Assembly: GCF_031127905.1 (NCBI RefSeq)
Contig: NZ_JARXIC010000032.1
Coordinates: 1 to 37,506 of the forward strand
Direction: 5' to 3'
DNA: 37,506 nt
Source: Thalassobacterium sedimentorum
GTDB lineage: Bacteria > Verrucomicrobiota > Verrucomicrobiia > Opitutales > Coraliomargaritaceae
The notes under the pieces were generated by a model that saw nothing but the letters and a program-made list of their open reading frames with translations, was not told the DNA's origin and ran no database searches. A program made the translations under genes and the position numbers. Position 1 is the stretch's first letter; every line of letters starts with the position of its first letter. Of this stretch, positions 19,449 through 28,234 are shown one piece after another.

Positions 19449-19925
19449 TCATCTGCGATAATCACGCATATCTCGTTCGGCCTCACGCATAGTAATCTTC
19501 TTCTTCAAAGTCTCCCGCTTGTCGTGCAGCTTTTTACCGGTGCACAACGCAATCTCCACCTTAATCAGACCGTGCTTCAAGTAGATACGTATGGGAATCA
19601 AGGACTTCCCACCAGCCTCCATAGCACCGATAAACTTGTGAATCTCCCGGCGGTGCAACAGCAACTTACGTTTACGACGGGGAGGATGATTTTGAAAATT
19701 ACCAAATTTATACTCCCCGACATGCGAATGATACATCCAGACCTGCCCCTTCTCCACACGGCAGAATGCCTCGCTAATTTGCGCATCCCCGTGACGAATC
19801 GCCTTCACCTCAGTCCCCTGCAGTACGATTCCAGCCTCAAAGGAATCGCCCACAAAATAATTGTGATGGGCTTTACCATTGCGGATCTCACGCTGGTGAT
19901 CCTTAGATTTTTTTTTGGCGCACAC
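19449..19925 (-). CDS. smpB: SsrA-binding protein SmpB
   Basis: 158 residues. SmpB carries tmRNA to stalled ribosomes for trans-translation. Family features: NYFVGDSFEAGIVLQGTEVK near the N-terminus, the AFCRVEKGQVWMYHSHV strand region, GGKSLIPIRIYLKHGLIKVE and the C-terminal basic tail with KKLHDKRETLKKK. The start is a GTG at 19925, chosen because GGAGGGG stands nine bases upstream. It is downstream of rpoZ by 56 bp and probably cotranscribed. No tmRNA gene is visible nearby. Confidence 0.95.
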   Translation of the reverse strand: MCAKKKSKDHQREIRNGKAHHNYFVGDSFEAGIVLQGTEVKAIRHGDAQISEAFCRVEKGQVWMYHSHVGEYKFGNFQNHPPRRKRKLLLHRREIHKFIGAMEAGGKSLIPIRIYLKHGLIKVEIALCTGKKLHDKRETLKKKITMREAERDMRDYRR

Positions 19926-19934
19926 GTTAATTCA

Positions 19935-19941
19935 CCCCTCC
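19935..19941 (-). promoter_or_regulatory. Ribosome-binding site fixing the smpB GTG start
   Basis: GGAGGGG on the minus strand, nine bases before GTG at 19925; no ATG lies at a suitable distance. Confidence 0.75.
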
Positions 19942-19981
19942 AGTTGAGGAACGTAGAGGGCACGCTGTTATTAAGAAGGGC

Positions 19982-20191
19982 TTACTCCTCTTCAGGTTCA
20001 GAAAGCTGATACGTAATCTTACCTTCCATGATCTCTCGCAAGGCCATATCTTCAGCTGAAAGACGCTCCAAGGACTCAATGAGCGGCTTATAACCACTCT
20101 TCAGTTGCTTGGCACGGCGGGACACCACATTGACCAGAATCATCGGATCTGTGATTTTCTTCTGCGCTTCTCTTAAATAGTCGTCTCTCAA
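19982..20191 (-). CDS. rpoZ: DNA-directed RNA polymerase omega subunit
   Basis: About 69 residues with a TTG start at 20191, placed by the GGAGG nine bases upstream; the open frame to 20368 would add about 59 residues foreign to the family. RPxxLV-like core is seen as ITDPMILVNVVSRRAKQLKSG, followed by LSAEDMALREIMEGKITYQL, the usual omega end. Omega aids assembly of RNA polymerase around the beta-prime subunit. It heads a likely rpoZ-smpB operon and is divergent from rplM. Confidence 0.85.
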   Translation of the reverse strand: MRDDYLREAQKKITDPMILVNVVSRRAKQLKSGYKPLIESLERLSAEDMALREIMEGKITYQLSEPEEE

Positions 20192-20200
20192 AGTCGTATT

Positions 20201-20205
20201 CCTCC
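20201..20205 (-). promoter_or_regulatory. Ribosome-binding site fixing the rpoZ TTG start
   Basis: GGAGG on the minus strand, nine bases before TTG at 20191. Confidence 0.75.
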
Positions 20206-20305
20206 AGTGTGTGTGTTTCAGATGGGAAAAACAGCGCAAAATGAAGGGTGCAAGATCATTTGCAATAAAATTCTGCCACACATCAAATTCGGCTCTGATT
20301 TGCCC

Positions 20306-20316
20306 TATATTATACT
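20306..20316. promoter_or_regulatory. Bidirectional -10-like element between rpoZ and rplM
   Basis: TATATTATACT reads TATACT on the plus strand and TATAAT on the minus strand. It sits in the middle of the 224-base divergent gap. No strong -35 element is seen on either side, so the direction is unresolved. Confidence 0.35.
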
Positions 20317-20415
20317 GCCCTTCGCCACGACTATTCATACAGGAAGAAAAAACCCTAAAAATTCCCATTGACAGCGGACCTGCCCATTCTACTGTTCACC
20401 GCTTTTCCAAAAATC

Positions 20416-20841
20416 ATGAAGACGACTTTAGCTACCAAATCCGACCATACCAAAAGCTGGTATGTAGTCGATGCTGCCAACGAAACACTCGGCCGCATTT
20501 CCGTAAAAATTGCCAACGTGCTGCGTGGTCGCCATAAGCCGACCTACACACCGCACGCTGATACAGGCGACTTCGTTGTGGTTATCAACGCTGAGAAGAT
20601 TAAAGTCTCCGGCAAAAAGAACACAGATAAGAGCTACATGTTCTATTCTGGCTGGATGGGCGGCGAAAGCCACGTCAGCATGAGCGATATGCGCGCTAAA
20701 AAGCCTGAGTTCATCATTGAGCACGCTGTTAAAGGTATGCTCCCACGCAACAAGCTTGGTCGTGCAATGATCAAGAAACTTAAAATCCACGCCGGTGCCG
20801 AGCATCCTTACGAAGCACAACAGCCTAAACCTTTGGTTTAA
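20416..20841 (+). CDS. rplM: 50S ribosomal protein L13
   Basis: 141 residues from MKTTLATKS at 20416; the longer frame from 20368 is not family-like. L13 hallmarks: WYVVDAANETLGRISVKIAN, GRHKPTYTPHADTGDFVVV, then the AVKGMLPRNKLGRAMIKKLK signature and the Y-ending LKIHAGAEHPYEAQQP tail. An early-assembly 50S protein. rpsI follows 18 bases later in the usual L13-S9 pair. Confidence 0.97.
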   Translation: MKTTLATKSDHTKSWYVVDAANETLGRISVKIANVLRGRHKPTYTPHADTGDFVVVINAEKIKVSGKKNTDKSYMFYSGWMGGESHVSMSDMRAKKPEFIIEHAVKGMLPRNKLGRAMIKKLKIHAGAEHPYEAQQPKPLV

Positions 20842-20859
20842 TAGCCCAACTTTAATACC

Positions 20860-21252
20860 ATGAGCGAAGAAACATTTGTAACCGTCGGCCGTCGTAAGAC
20901 AGCCACCGCACGCGTCCGCCTCACTCGCGGCACTGGCAAGGTAGTCGTTAACGGCTCCGAGCCTCTCGCCTACTTCAAGACTGAAGAGTTTGCCAACGCT
21001 GCCCTTTCTCCTTTGAAGACAGTTGAGATGTCCGATCAAGTGGATATCACTGTAAAAGCACAAGGTGGTGGCCTCAACGGCCAAGCTGGTGCAGTTCGCC
21101 TCGGTATCGCCCGCGCTCTTGAGAAGCTGAACGCAGATTTGCGCGTGCCCCTCAAACAAGAAGGCCACATGAAGCGTGACCCTCGCTCTCGTGAGCGTAA
21201 GAAAGCCGGTCAACCCGGTGCACGTAAGCGCTTCCAATTCTCGAAACGTTAA
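20860..21252 (+). CDS. rpsI: 30S ribosomal protein S9
   Basis: 130 residues. FVTVGRRKTATARVRL at the N-terminus, GGGLNGQAGAVRLGIARAL in the middle, and the conserved basic tail RDPRSRERKKAGQPGARKRF with terminal SKR that reaches the ribosomal P site. Paired with rplM and closed by a strong terminator. Confidence 0.97.
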   Translation: MSEETFVTVGRRKTATARVRLTRGTGKVVVNGSEPLAYFKTEEFANAALSPLKTVEMSDQVDITVKAQGGGLNGQAGAVRLGIARALEKLNADLRVPLKQEGHMKRDPRSRERKKAGQPGARKRFQFSKR

Positions 21253-21288
21253 ACCGCCAGCGGCGGCAATGGTCGCATCTCTTTTTGC

Positions 21289-21329
21289 AACCCTCCAAAG
21301 CCGCGCAAGCGTGCCTTGGAGGGTTTTTT
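21289..21329 (+). terminator. Rho-independent terminator of rplM-rpsI
   Basis: AACCCTCCAA (21289-21298) pairs perfectly with TTGGAGGGTT (21316-21325), and the T run continues to 21329. The start of the argC open frame in front of this point is therefore not its translation start. Confidence 0.92.
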
Positions 21330-21366
21330 CGTTTCATTAGCTCCACTTAAAATCACTAATACAATC

Positions 21367-22395
21367 ATGAATGCAGCAATCATAGGCGCCTCGGGCTACT
21401 CCGGCGAAGAACTGGTCCGGCTTCTTTCCCGGCACCCGGATGTCAAACTGACGGCAGTGACCTCGCGCTCGCTGGCAGGTAAATTAGTGGGCGATCAAAT
21501 GCCGGCCCTGCGACATCTGGTAGGCGACCTGTCTTTTACCGCATCCAATCCGGCGGAGCTCGCCGCCTCCACGGAGATCGACATCTTTTTTCTCGCGCTC
21601 CCCCACGGCGTGGCTTCTGAGTTTGCCGATCCACTCTATCAAGCCGGCAAAACGGTGATCGACCTCAGCGCGGACTTCCGCCTCGGCTCGACTCGGGTGT
21701 ACGAAGACTATTACGGCCAAGCACACCCGGCCCCACACCTACTGGAAGCCGCTCCCTATGTCATCCCGGAACTCGCCGACGACAAATGGAAGAGCGCCTC
21801 GCTGATTGCCTGCCCGGGCTGCTACCCGACCAGCATTCAATTGCCACTGGTCCCCTTGCTCAAAGCGGGACTGATCGACCCCAAGGGAATCGTCATCAAT
21901 AGCTACAGTGGTGTCAGCGGTGCCGGCCGTAAGGTCGCCGAAGACTTCATCTACTGCGAGCGCAACGAAAGCATGAAGGGCTATGGTATGCCCAAGCACC
22001 GCCACCTGTCCGAGATCGAAGAGCAACTCGAAAAAGCTGCCTTCGCCGACTGCATCGTGCAGTTCAACCCACACCTCGCCCCCATGTCACGCGGCATCTC
22101 CACCACCATCGTGGCCAAGGCCAAGCTCAAAGACTCTCTAAAGAGTGTCTACGACACCTGGGAAAAGGCCTACGGCAGCAAGCCTTTTGTATCCGTACTG
22201 CCCACAGGCACCTTCCCAGACACCAAACACGTAACCGGCACTAACCGGGCCGACATATCCGCGGTGTACGACCCACGCACGGGCAATTTCATCATTAATT
22301 CTGTCATCGATAATCTCATCAAGGGTGCCAGTGGCCAAGCCGTCCAACTCATGAATCTAAAGTTCGGCTTCGAAGAAACCGCTGGCCTACTCTAA
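21367..22395 (+). CDS. argC: N-acetyl-gamma-glutamyl-phosphate reductase
   Basis: 342 residues starting MNAAIIGASGYSGEELVRLL at 21367, the first ATG after the ribosomal terminator. NADPH-dependent reduction of N-acetylglutamyl phosphate to the semialdehyde, third step of arginine synthesis. The Rossmann GASGYSG motif is at the N-terminus, and the active-site cysteine is C152 in CPGCYPTS. SGVSGAGRK and the PHLAPMSRGI segment are typical. It heads the arg cluster; argJ begins 24 bases after its stop. Confidence 0.96.
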   Translation: MNAAIIGASGYSGEELVRLLSRHPDVKLTAVTSRSLAGKLVGDQMPALRHLVGDLSFTASNPAELAASTEIDIFFLALPHGVASEFADPLYQAGKTVIDLSADFRLGSTRVYEDYYGQAHPAPHLLEAAPYVIPELADDKWKSASLIACPGCYPTSIQLPLVPLLKAGLIDPKGIVINSYSGVSGAGRKVAEDFIYCERNESMKGYGMPKHRHLSEIEEQLEKAAFADCIVQFNPHLAPMSRGISTTIVAKAKLKDSLKSVYDTWEKAYGSKPFVSVLPTGTFPDTKHVTGTNRADISAVYDPRTGNFIINSVIDNLIKGASGQAVQLMNLKFGFEETAGLL

Positions 22396-22419
22396 TCTCA
22401 GCTCTCAGCCCTCATCCCA

Positions 22420-23646
22420 ATGATCCAAGTTCAGCTAATCGAAAATCCACAAGGTATCGCCGACTGCCCCGGCTTCAAATCCGCGGGTGTCGCCGCGGAC
22501 ATCCGGGAGAAGGGCGACCTCCAACGACTTGATCTAGCATTGGTGACAGCCGAGCAACCTTGCAATGCTGCGGGGGTCTTCACGCTCAACGATGTGTGTG
22601 CCGCCCCCGTGCACGTGTGCAAGGCGATCCTCTCACAGCCCAACATGAAGGTCGCCGGCTTTGTTGCCAATAGCGGCAATGCCAACGCAGCTACAGCGGA
22701 ACAGGGCATGCGCGACGCCAAGGAAATGTCTGCGATCGCACAGCTGGAGACCGGTATCGGCTCGCCTTTTTTGGTCTGCTCGACCGGGCGCATCGGACGC
22801 AAGCTGCCCATGGGCAAAATTAAATCCGGCATCGCCGCGGCCGCACACGCACTCAGCTCAGAAACACAGGCCTCGCTGGATGCAGCCGATGCCATTCTGA
22901 CCTCCGACACCCGGCGCAAGTGCGCCACAGCACGCTTCACCTACCAAGGCCAAACACTCACCGTCGCGGGCATCGCCAAGGGCGCAGGCATGATCGAGCC
23001 CAATATGGCCACCATGCTCGCCTTCCTCACCACCGATCTGGAGGTGGACAACGCCGCGCTGAAAGATACTCTGGTCCAAGCCTGCAATCAGACCTTTAAC
23101 CGTATCTCAATCGACGGCGACATGAGCACCAACGACACCGTGCTACTACTCGCCAACGGCAAGTCCGGCTTGGTGCCCAACGATTCACCCGAACTGTTGC
23201 AAGCCTTCCGCGAGGCCGTGCTCCAGGTCTGCGATGCTCTGGCGGAAAAAATCGTCGGCGATGGTGAAAAAGTAACCAAACTGGTCGAATTAGTCGTCGA
23301 AGGCTGCCAAAGCGAACAGGACGCCGAAAAAGTGGCTCGCGCCGTGGGCAACTCCTTATTGGTCAAGACTTCCTGGTATGGCTCCGACCCAAACTGGGGC
23401 CGCCTCGCCGACGCCGCCGGCTACGCCCGGGTCGGACTCAAAGAAGCATGCTTCGACATCCACTACGACGATGTGCCCGCCCTCATCGGTGGACTCCCCC
23501 AAGACAGCAACCTCGCCCAGTGGAAAGCGATCGTTTCTAAAAAACGCTTCCGTATCACTCTCAATCTAAACCAAGGCAGCGGCAGCTTCCGCCTACTCAC
23601 TTCCGATCTCAGTGAGGCCTACGTAGACTTCAATAAATCCGAATAA
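22420..23646 (+). CDS. argJ: Glutamate N-acetyltransferase / amino-acid acetyltransferase
   Basis: 408 residues. Transfers the acetyl group from N-acetylornithine to glutamate (and possibly from acetyl-CoA), allowing the acetylated arginine pathway to cycle. The self-cleavage site is in KGAGMIEPNMATMLAF, with T198 as nucleophile of the new beta chain. FVANSGNANAAT and the C-terminal DPNWGRLADAAGYA are family marks. The stop TAA and the argB ATG share one base, implying translational coupling. Whether it is mono- or bifunctional cannot be told from sequence, but no argA or argE is in the window. Confidence 0.95.
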   Translation: MIQVQLIENPQGIADCPGFKSAGVAADIREKGDLQRLDLALVTAEQPCNAAGVFTLNDVCAAPVHVCKAILSQPNMKVAGFVANSGNANAATAEQGMRDAKEMSAIAQLETGIGSPFLVCSTGRIGRKLPMGKIKSGIAAAAHALSSETQASLDAADAILTSDTRRKCATARFTYQGQTLTVAGIAKGAGMIEPNMATMLAFLTTDLEVDNAALKDTLVQACNQTFNRISIDGDMSTNDTVLLLANGKSGLVPNDSPELLQAFREAVLQVCDALAEKIVGDGEKVTKLVELVVEGCQSEQDAEKVARAVGNSLLVKTSWYGSDPNWGRLADAAGYARVGLKEACFDIHYDDVPALIGGLPQDSNLAQWKAIVSKKRFRITLNLNQGSGSFRLLTSDLSEAYVDFNKSE

Positions 23647-24536
23647 TGTCCGATATTTCCCAACTCGACGTCACCACCAAGGCAGCCGTGCTGCTTGAAG
23701 CGCTTCCCTACATCCAACGCTTTCGCGATGCGATCTTTGTGGTGAAATACGGTGGTGCCTTTATGGACGATGCCGACCCGATGGTGCGCACCCGTGTCGC
23801 CACCGACATCGCCTTCTTGCATGCGGCCGGCATCAAAGTTGTGGTCGTACACGGCGGCGGCAAAGCCATCACACGCGCACTGGCTGAATCCAATGTGCAA
23901 ACACGCTTCGAGCACGGTCTTCGCGTCACCGACGCCGAGTCGGTCAAAGTGGTCGACCACACTCTCAACAAAATCGTCAACCTCGAGATTTGCGAAATCC
24001 TGCAGGCCAAAAACGCCCGCCCACTCGCGATTCCGGGTAACAACATCCTGGTCTGCGATAAGAAACAAGTCGTCGTGGACGGCGAAGAACTCGATCTGGG
24101 CTTCGTCGGTGAGACGCATACCGTCAAAACCAAAATCATTAAAAAAGCACTCAACGATGGCTACATCCCCATCATTTCACCCATCGCCTGCGACGAAGAC
24201 GGCCAAGTGTATAATACCAACGCCGACGCCGCCGCAGGTCGTGTGGCCGCCGCGCTGCGCGCCCGACGCCTCGTCTACCTCTGCGACGTGCCCGGACTGA
24301 TGAAGGATATAAATGATCCCACCTCGCTAATCTCTTCACTCAACGCCGACGATGTCGCCGGCCTGGTCCAAGATGGCACCATCAACAAAGGCATGATTCC
24401 CAAAACCGACAGCGCCGTCAAAGCGCTCCGCAGTGGCGTGCACCGTGTCCACTTTATCGACGGCGAGCAGCCCCACAGCCTACTACTGGAAATTTTCACC
24501 GACAAGGGCGTCGGCACCGAAATCGTTAATTCGTAG
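23646..24536 (+). CDS. argB: Acetylglutamate kinase, probably arginine-sensitive type
   Basis: 296 residues. Phosphorylates N-acetylglutamate. Nucleotide/substrate motifs: VVKYGGAFM (K34) and VVVHGGGKAI (69-75), then NADAAAG near the C-terminus. The N-terminal segment ending in EALPYIQRFRDAI matches the extra N-helix that forms hexamers in arginine-inhibited kinases; in a pathway with argJ this enzyme is normally the feedback-controlled step. That regulation is inferred. It overlaps argJ by one base. Confidence 0.95.
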   Translation: MSDISQLDVTTKAAVLLEALPYIQRFRDAIFVVKYGGAFMDDADPMVRTRVATDIAFLHAAGIKVVVVHGGGKAITRALAESNVQTRFEHGLRVTDAESVKVVDHTLNKIVNLEICEILQAKNARPLAIPGNNILVCDKKQVVVDGEELDLGFVGETHTVKTKIIKKALNDGYIPIISPIACDEDGQVYNTNADAAAGRVAAALRARRLVYLCDVPGLMKDINDPTSLISSLNADDVAGLVQDGTINKGMIPKTDSAVKALRSGVHRVHFIDGEQPHSLLLEIFTDKGVGTEIVNS

Positions 24537-24629
24537 CGAGCCTTTCGACTCGGTTAACCCGTTTTCAGTTTACCGTCCCTCAGTTCAACCGAAAACTGAC
24601 AAACAGAAAACCAGCCAACTTTTCCTCCC

Positions 24630-25820
24630 ATGAACCACCATCCGACACTCATCAAAAACTACGGCCCGCCCGCGTTTAACGCCGTGCGGGGCCAAGGCGT
24701 GTATCTCTACGACGACGCCGACAACGAGTATTTAGATTTTGGCAGCGGCATCGCCGTCACTTCTGTGGGGCACTCCCACCCGAAATGGGTGGCGGCAATG
24801 CATACCCAAGCCGCCACACTCACTCATTGCAGCAACCTCTACGGCATCCCCGGACAGCAAAAGCTCGCCGACCGCCTCGTTGCTAAAGCTGGCCCTGGCC
24901 GGACGCTCTTCTGCAATAGCGGCGCCGAAGCCAACGAGGCTTTGATCAAACTAGCACGGCTGCACGGAAAAAAGCTGAGCGGCGAAGAAGGCAAACGCTT
25001 CACAGTCGTCGCCGCGAAAAACGCCTTCCACGGACGGACCTTCGGCGGTATGGGCGCCACACCTCAGGAAAAGATCCAAGGCGGCTTCCGCCCCATGCTG
25101 GAAGGCTTTAAATTTGGTGAGCTCAACAACATCGAGAGTTTCGACCAACTAGTCGACGACTCCGTAGCCGCCGTATTCATCGAATCCATACAAGGCGAAG
25201 GTGGCCTCTTCCCTGCCGAAAGCAGCTTTCTACAAGAATTACGGGCACTCTGCACCGAGCGGGGCGCACTGCTCATGCTGGATGAAGTGCAATGCGGCAT
25301 CGGCCGCAGTGGACACTTTTTCGCCTTCGAAGCCAGCGGCGTCCAACCCGACGCGATCGGTATGGCCAAAGGCCTCGGCGCCGGGTTCCCGATCGGCGCC
25401 ATCTGGGTCTCGGAGCCCTACGCCGAGCTCTTCCAGCCCGGCTCGCACGGCACGACTTTTGGGGGCAGCCCGCTCGCCTGTGCCGCTGCCAACGCTACCC
25501 TCGACATTATCGAAGAGGAGCAACTCATCCAACAGGTGGCTGCCAACAGCCCGGCCTGGCATGCTCAACTACAAAAACTCGCCCAAAAGTATCCCGAGCT
25601 GATTGCTGGCATACGGGGTGCTGGATACATGGTCGGCCTCGTGCTCAAGCCCGAAGGCCTCAACCTCAGCATCACAGCGGCCGCCCGTGAGAAAAAGCTA
25701 CTCGTCGTCCCCGCGGGCAACAACGTCGTTCGCTTACTGCCCGCACTCATCGCGACACCCGCACAACTCAGCGAATCCGTCGAAATCCTCGATGCCATCT
25801 TCGCCAACACCGAAGCTTAA
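24630..25820 (+). CDS. argD: Acetylornithine aminotransferase
   Basis: 396 residues, class III PLP aminotransferase converting N-acetylglutamate semialdehyde to N-acetylornithine with glutamate as donor. Seen: FCNSGAEANEAL for PLP phosphate binding, LLMLDEVQCGIGRSG with the conserved Asp, and the Schiff-base lysine K247 in GMAKGLGAGFPIG. Length is typical. The 93-bp gap after argB has no recognisable gene or terminator, so it is probably still in the operon. It may also act as succinyldiaminopimelate aminotransferase, as some ArgD do. Confidence 0.93.
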   Translation: MNHHPTLIKNYGPPAFNAVRGQGVYLYDDADNEYLDFGSGIAVTSVGHSHPKWVAAMHTQAATLTHCSNLYGIPGQQKLADRLVAKAGPGRTLFCNSGAEANEALIKLARLHGKKLSGEEGKRFTVVAAKNAFHGRTFGGMGATPQEKIQGGFRPMLEGFKFGELNNIESFDQLVDDSVAAVFIESIQGEGGLFPAESSFLQELRALCTERGALLMLDEVQCGIGRSGHFFAFEASGVQPDAIGMAKGLGAGFPIGAIWVSEPYAELFQPGSHGTTFGGSPLACAAANATLDIIEEEQLIQQVAANSPAWHAQLQKLAQKYPELIAGIRGAGYMVGLVLKPEGLNLSITAAAREKKLLVVPAGNNVVRLLPALIATPAQLSESVEILDAIFANTEA

Positions 25821-25881
25821 ACTTCGAATATTAAATCATTTCTAACTCCTTTAATAAAAACCATTACACTCAACATTCAGC

Positions 25882-25895
25882 GTTCGAGCTCGAAC
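25882..25895. repeat. GTTCGAGCTCGAAC palindrome between argD and argF
   Basis: A perfect 14-bp palindrome in CATTCAGC...CCTCGATGTTC context, related in style to the GTTGAAC/GTTCAAC palindrome inside purL at 32165-32180. Member of a likely dispersed family of GTTCGA/GTTGAA palindromes; could also be an operator for argF. Confidence 0.45.
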
Positions 25896-25914
25896 CCTCG
25901 ATGTTCCCCCAGTC

Positions 25915-26853
25915 ATGCACCACTTTTTAAAAGAAACCGATTTCAGCCTCGAACAGGCCCAACAGGTATTCCTGTTGGCCAAGCAATTCAAAGCCGAACG
26001 GGCCAGCTCGGCGCAGCCACTCAGCACTCAATCCTGGGGCCTACTTTTTTACAAGAGCAGCACCCGCACCCGGATCTCCTTCGAAGTCGGCGTGCATGAA
26101 CTCGGCGGACATCCCGTCGTACTCAACTCACAAAACACTCAGATCGGACGCGGCGAAACCATCGAAGATACCGCCAAAGTTATGTCGCGCTACCTGCACG
26201 GCCTCGTCATCCGGACCTTTGCCCACAGCATCATCGAAGACTTTGCCGCGCATGCCAGCATGCCCATTGTCAACGGCCTGACCGACTTCAACCACCCCTG
26301 CCAACTCTACACCGATATTTTCACTCTGTTGGAGCGCTACTCGCCCGACGACATGGATATCGAAACGCTCAAAGGCAAAAAAGTCGCCTTCCTCGGCGAC
26401 TGCGCCAGCAACATGGCCAACTCGTGGATTCATACTGCCGCCATGTTCGGCATGGAGATCGTATTGGCAGGCCCCGAAGGTTTTGAGCCCGGCAGCGAAA
26501 TCGATGAGGCCCTCAAAGCCGACGGACTGGAATTAAACTACACTTTCACGACCGATCCCACAGCCGCCTTCCAAGACGCCGACGTCATCTACACCGATGT
26601 CTGGGTTTCCATGGGCGACGAAGCCGAAGCCGAGAAACGCAAAGCCGAAATGGCCCCGTATCAAGTAACCCGCGAACTACTCGCCCTAGCCAAAAGCGAG
26701 GCCTACTTCATGCACTGCCTCCCCGCCCACGCCGGCGAAGAAGTCAGCCAAGAAGTGCTCGATAGCCCACAAAGCATCATCTTCGACGAAGCCGAAAACC
26801 GCCTCCACGCTCAAAAGGCAATCATGGCGAAATTAGTTGAACTGAACGCCTAA
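25915..26853 (+). CDS. argF: Ornithine carbamoyltransferase
   Basis: 312 residues. Makes citrulline from ornithine and carbamoyl phosphate. Carbamoyl-phosphate site SSTRTR (48-53), HPCQ (127-130), the ornithine-loop DVWVSMGDE, and the catalytic HCLPAH near residue 265. The SMG loop argues for ornithine rather than N-acetylornithine or other substrates. The residue after HCLPAH is Ala where Arg is common, a small variation. argG and argH are not in the window. Confidence 0.95.
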   Translation: MHHFLKETDFSLEQAQQVFLLAKQFKAERASSAQPLSTQSWGLLFYKSSTRTRISFEVGVHELGGHPVVLNSQNTQIGRGETIEDTAKVMSRYLHGLVIRTFAHSIIEDFAAHASMPIVNGLTDFNHPCQLYTDIFTLLERYSPDDMDIETLKGKKVAFLGDCASNMANSWIHTAAMFGMEIVLAGPEGFEPGSEIDEALKADGLELNYTFTTDPTAAFQDADVIYTDVWVSMGDEAEAEKRKAEMAPYQVTRELLALAKSEAYFMHCLPAHAGEEVSQEVLDSPQSIIFDEAENRLHAQKAIMAKLVELNA

Positions 26854-26868
26854 ACCTAGAAAGAGTAG

Positions 26869-27010
26869 TCAGAAGACAGATGTCAGAAAGCAGAGATGAA
26901 TATCAATCAGTTATGGCACTTCCGGTCTCGCCCAAATGGCGCATGCCGTGATTTTTATAACGAACTGATTAACAGTGCCTGGCTTCTGTTTTCTGACCTC
27001 TGACTTCTGA
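26869..27010. repeat. Long inverted repeat of the GTCAGAAG type between convergent genes
   Basis: Arms at 26869-26893 and 26986-27010 match in 22 of 25 positions in opposite orientation, with an inner AATCAGTT/AACTGATT pair, so a ~142-base imperfect hairpin can form. The arms are built from TCAGAAG/GTCAGA units. It lies exactly between argF and the convergent oxidoreductase gene and could end both transcripts, but it lacks a T run and looks like a dispersed element. Confidence 0.75.
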
Positions 27011-27022
27011 ATTAAGGCTAAA

Positions 27023-28057
27023 TCAGCACCGATCCGCCTCGTAGGCCAATCCGATCTCCGCGCGCCACCAATCCAGCGCCTTCATATTACCCAGGCTATC
27101 GTCCAAGCGCATGCCTACCGCACGCGCCCCGATTGCTTGACCACGCAATTCGCCGGCAAAGGATTCGATTTCATAGGCATACAGATCGCGGCCAAGCATA
27201 GGCTCGATCACCTCGTCTGCTCGATCGTCATCCAACACCGTGCGTATCCTGCCATTGCAGAACCAGGGACTCTCCACGATGATGCGTCCACGCTCGCCGG
27301 AAATCACGACCTGATTTTCAGCACTCATTTGCACCGCGCAGGTGCAGCGGGCCAAGACATCTCCCTCAAAGCGCAGCACGGCTGTCGTCCACATGTCCAC
27401 CTTGGTCTGCATGTCGAGGTGACCCACAGCTTTCAATTCCAACGGCTCCGCAAACAGTCGTCCTTGCGCACGCCCTGCTATCAAACGCGCAAACGACATC
27501 GGATAGCAGCCCACATCTAAAATGCCGCCGCCCCCCAGCGCTTTATCCTGCAATCGGGACTCCGGGCACTCGCCGGCATTAAAACAAAAAGTCGCATCAA
27601 TCATCCGCACCTTGCCGATCACGCCCGACTCCACCAAGTCCACCACTCGCTGCGTCTGCGGATGATGACGATACATGAAGGCCTCTCGCAACAAACAGCG
27701 CTTCTCCTTCGCCACCTTCACCGCATGCTTCGCCTCCCGCAAGTTCATGGTGAGCGGCTTTTCGCACAGCACATGCTTGCCCGCATAAGCACAATGCGCG
27801 ATCCACGCTGCATGCTGAGGGTGAATCGTAGCGATATAGACCGCATCCACTTCCGGATCCGCCAATAACGCCTCATAAGAACCATAAGCACCCGCCGCAC
27901 CATGCTCCGCGGCAAAGGCCTGCGCCCGCTCCGCATCCCGGGCGGCCACCGCATGCAATTCACTCCCCGCCACCTCTTGCAAAGCTTTTGCAAAAGAATG
28001 CGCAATTTTGCCACAGCCCAAAATCCCCCAGCGAACCCGTTTCATATCAGTCGTCAT
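27023..28057 (-). CDS. Gfo/Idh/MocA-family NAD(P)-dependent oxidoreductase
   Basis: About 344 residues with ATG at 28057; a second ATG at 28045 is also possible, and the TTG at 28093 is unlikely. Rossmann motif GILGCGKIAHSFAKAL, then VYIATIHPQHAAWI and the EKP motif (99-101, CEKPLT), whose lysine is catalytic in this family. The C-terminal alpha/beta domain includes GGGGILDVGCYPMSFARLIAG, resembling the glucose-fructose oxidoreductase / trans-dihydrodiol dehydrogenase branch. Substrate is probably a sugar or cyclitol but cannot be named. No Tat signal. Confidence 0.88.
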   Translation of the reverse strand: MTTDMKRVRWGILGCGKIAHSFAKALQEVAGSELHAVAARDAERAQAFAAEHGAAGAYGSYEALLADPEVDAVYIATIHPQHAAWIAHCAYAGKHVLCEKPLTMNLREAKHAVKVAKEKRCLLREAFMYRHHPQTQRVVDLVESGVIGKVRMIDATFCFNAGECPESRLQDKALGGGGILDVGCYPMSFARLIAGRAQGRLFAEPLELKAVGHLDMQTKVDMWTTAVLRFEGDVLARCTCAVQMSAENQVVISGERGRIIVESPWFCNGRIRTVLDDDRADEVIEPMLGRDLYAYEIESFAGELRGQAIGARAVGMRLDDSLGNMKALDWWRAEIGLAYEADRC

Positions 28058-28155
28058 TGCAATAGAATCAACGAGCTCACAAAAGATTTCCAATCAAATT
28101 CAGACATAGGAAATAGATTCCCCAGTTTCCAAGCACAGCCAACCCGCGTATTTCC

Positions 28156-28200
28156 CAGTCATAATACACGCAAATGAACGTAAATTGACGGTTCCAAATC
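28156..28200 (+). repeat. CAGTCATAA...ACGTAAATTGACGGTTC repeat, copy A
   Basis: Shares CAGTCATAA at its start and ACGTAAATT(G/A)ACGGTTC near its end with 29137-29185, same orientation and nearly the same spacing. The two copies flank the phosphodiesterase gene. Confidence 0.6.
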
Positions 28201-28234
28201 GCCGTCCATTCAGCCTCAGCGAACAGGCCGCCCG

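Noticed and set aside
19400-20420. tmRNA gene near smpB
   Set aside because: No tRNA-like ends or tag-coding frame seen in the spacers around smpB and rpoZ.
20428-21237. 269-codon minus-strand frame across rplM-rpsI
   Set aside because: It spans two certain ribosomal protein genes and their spacer on the opposite strand.
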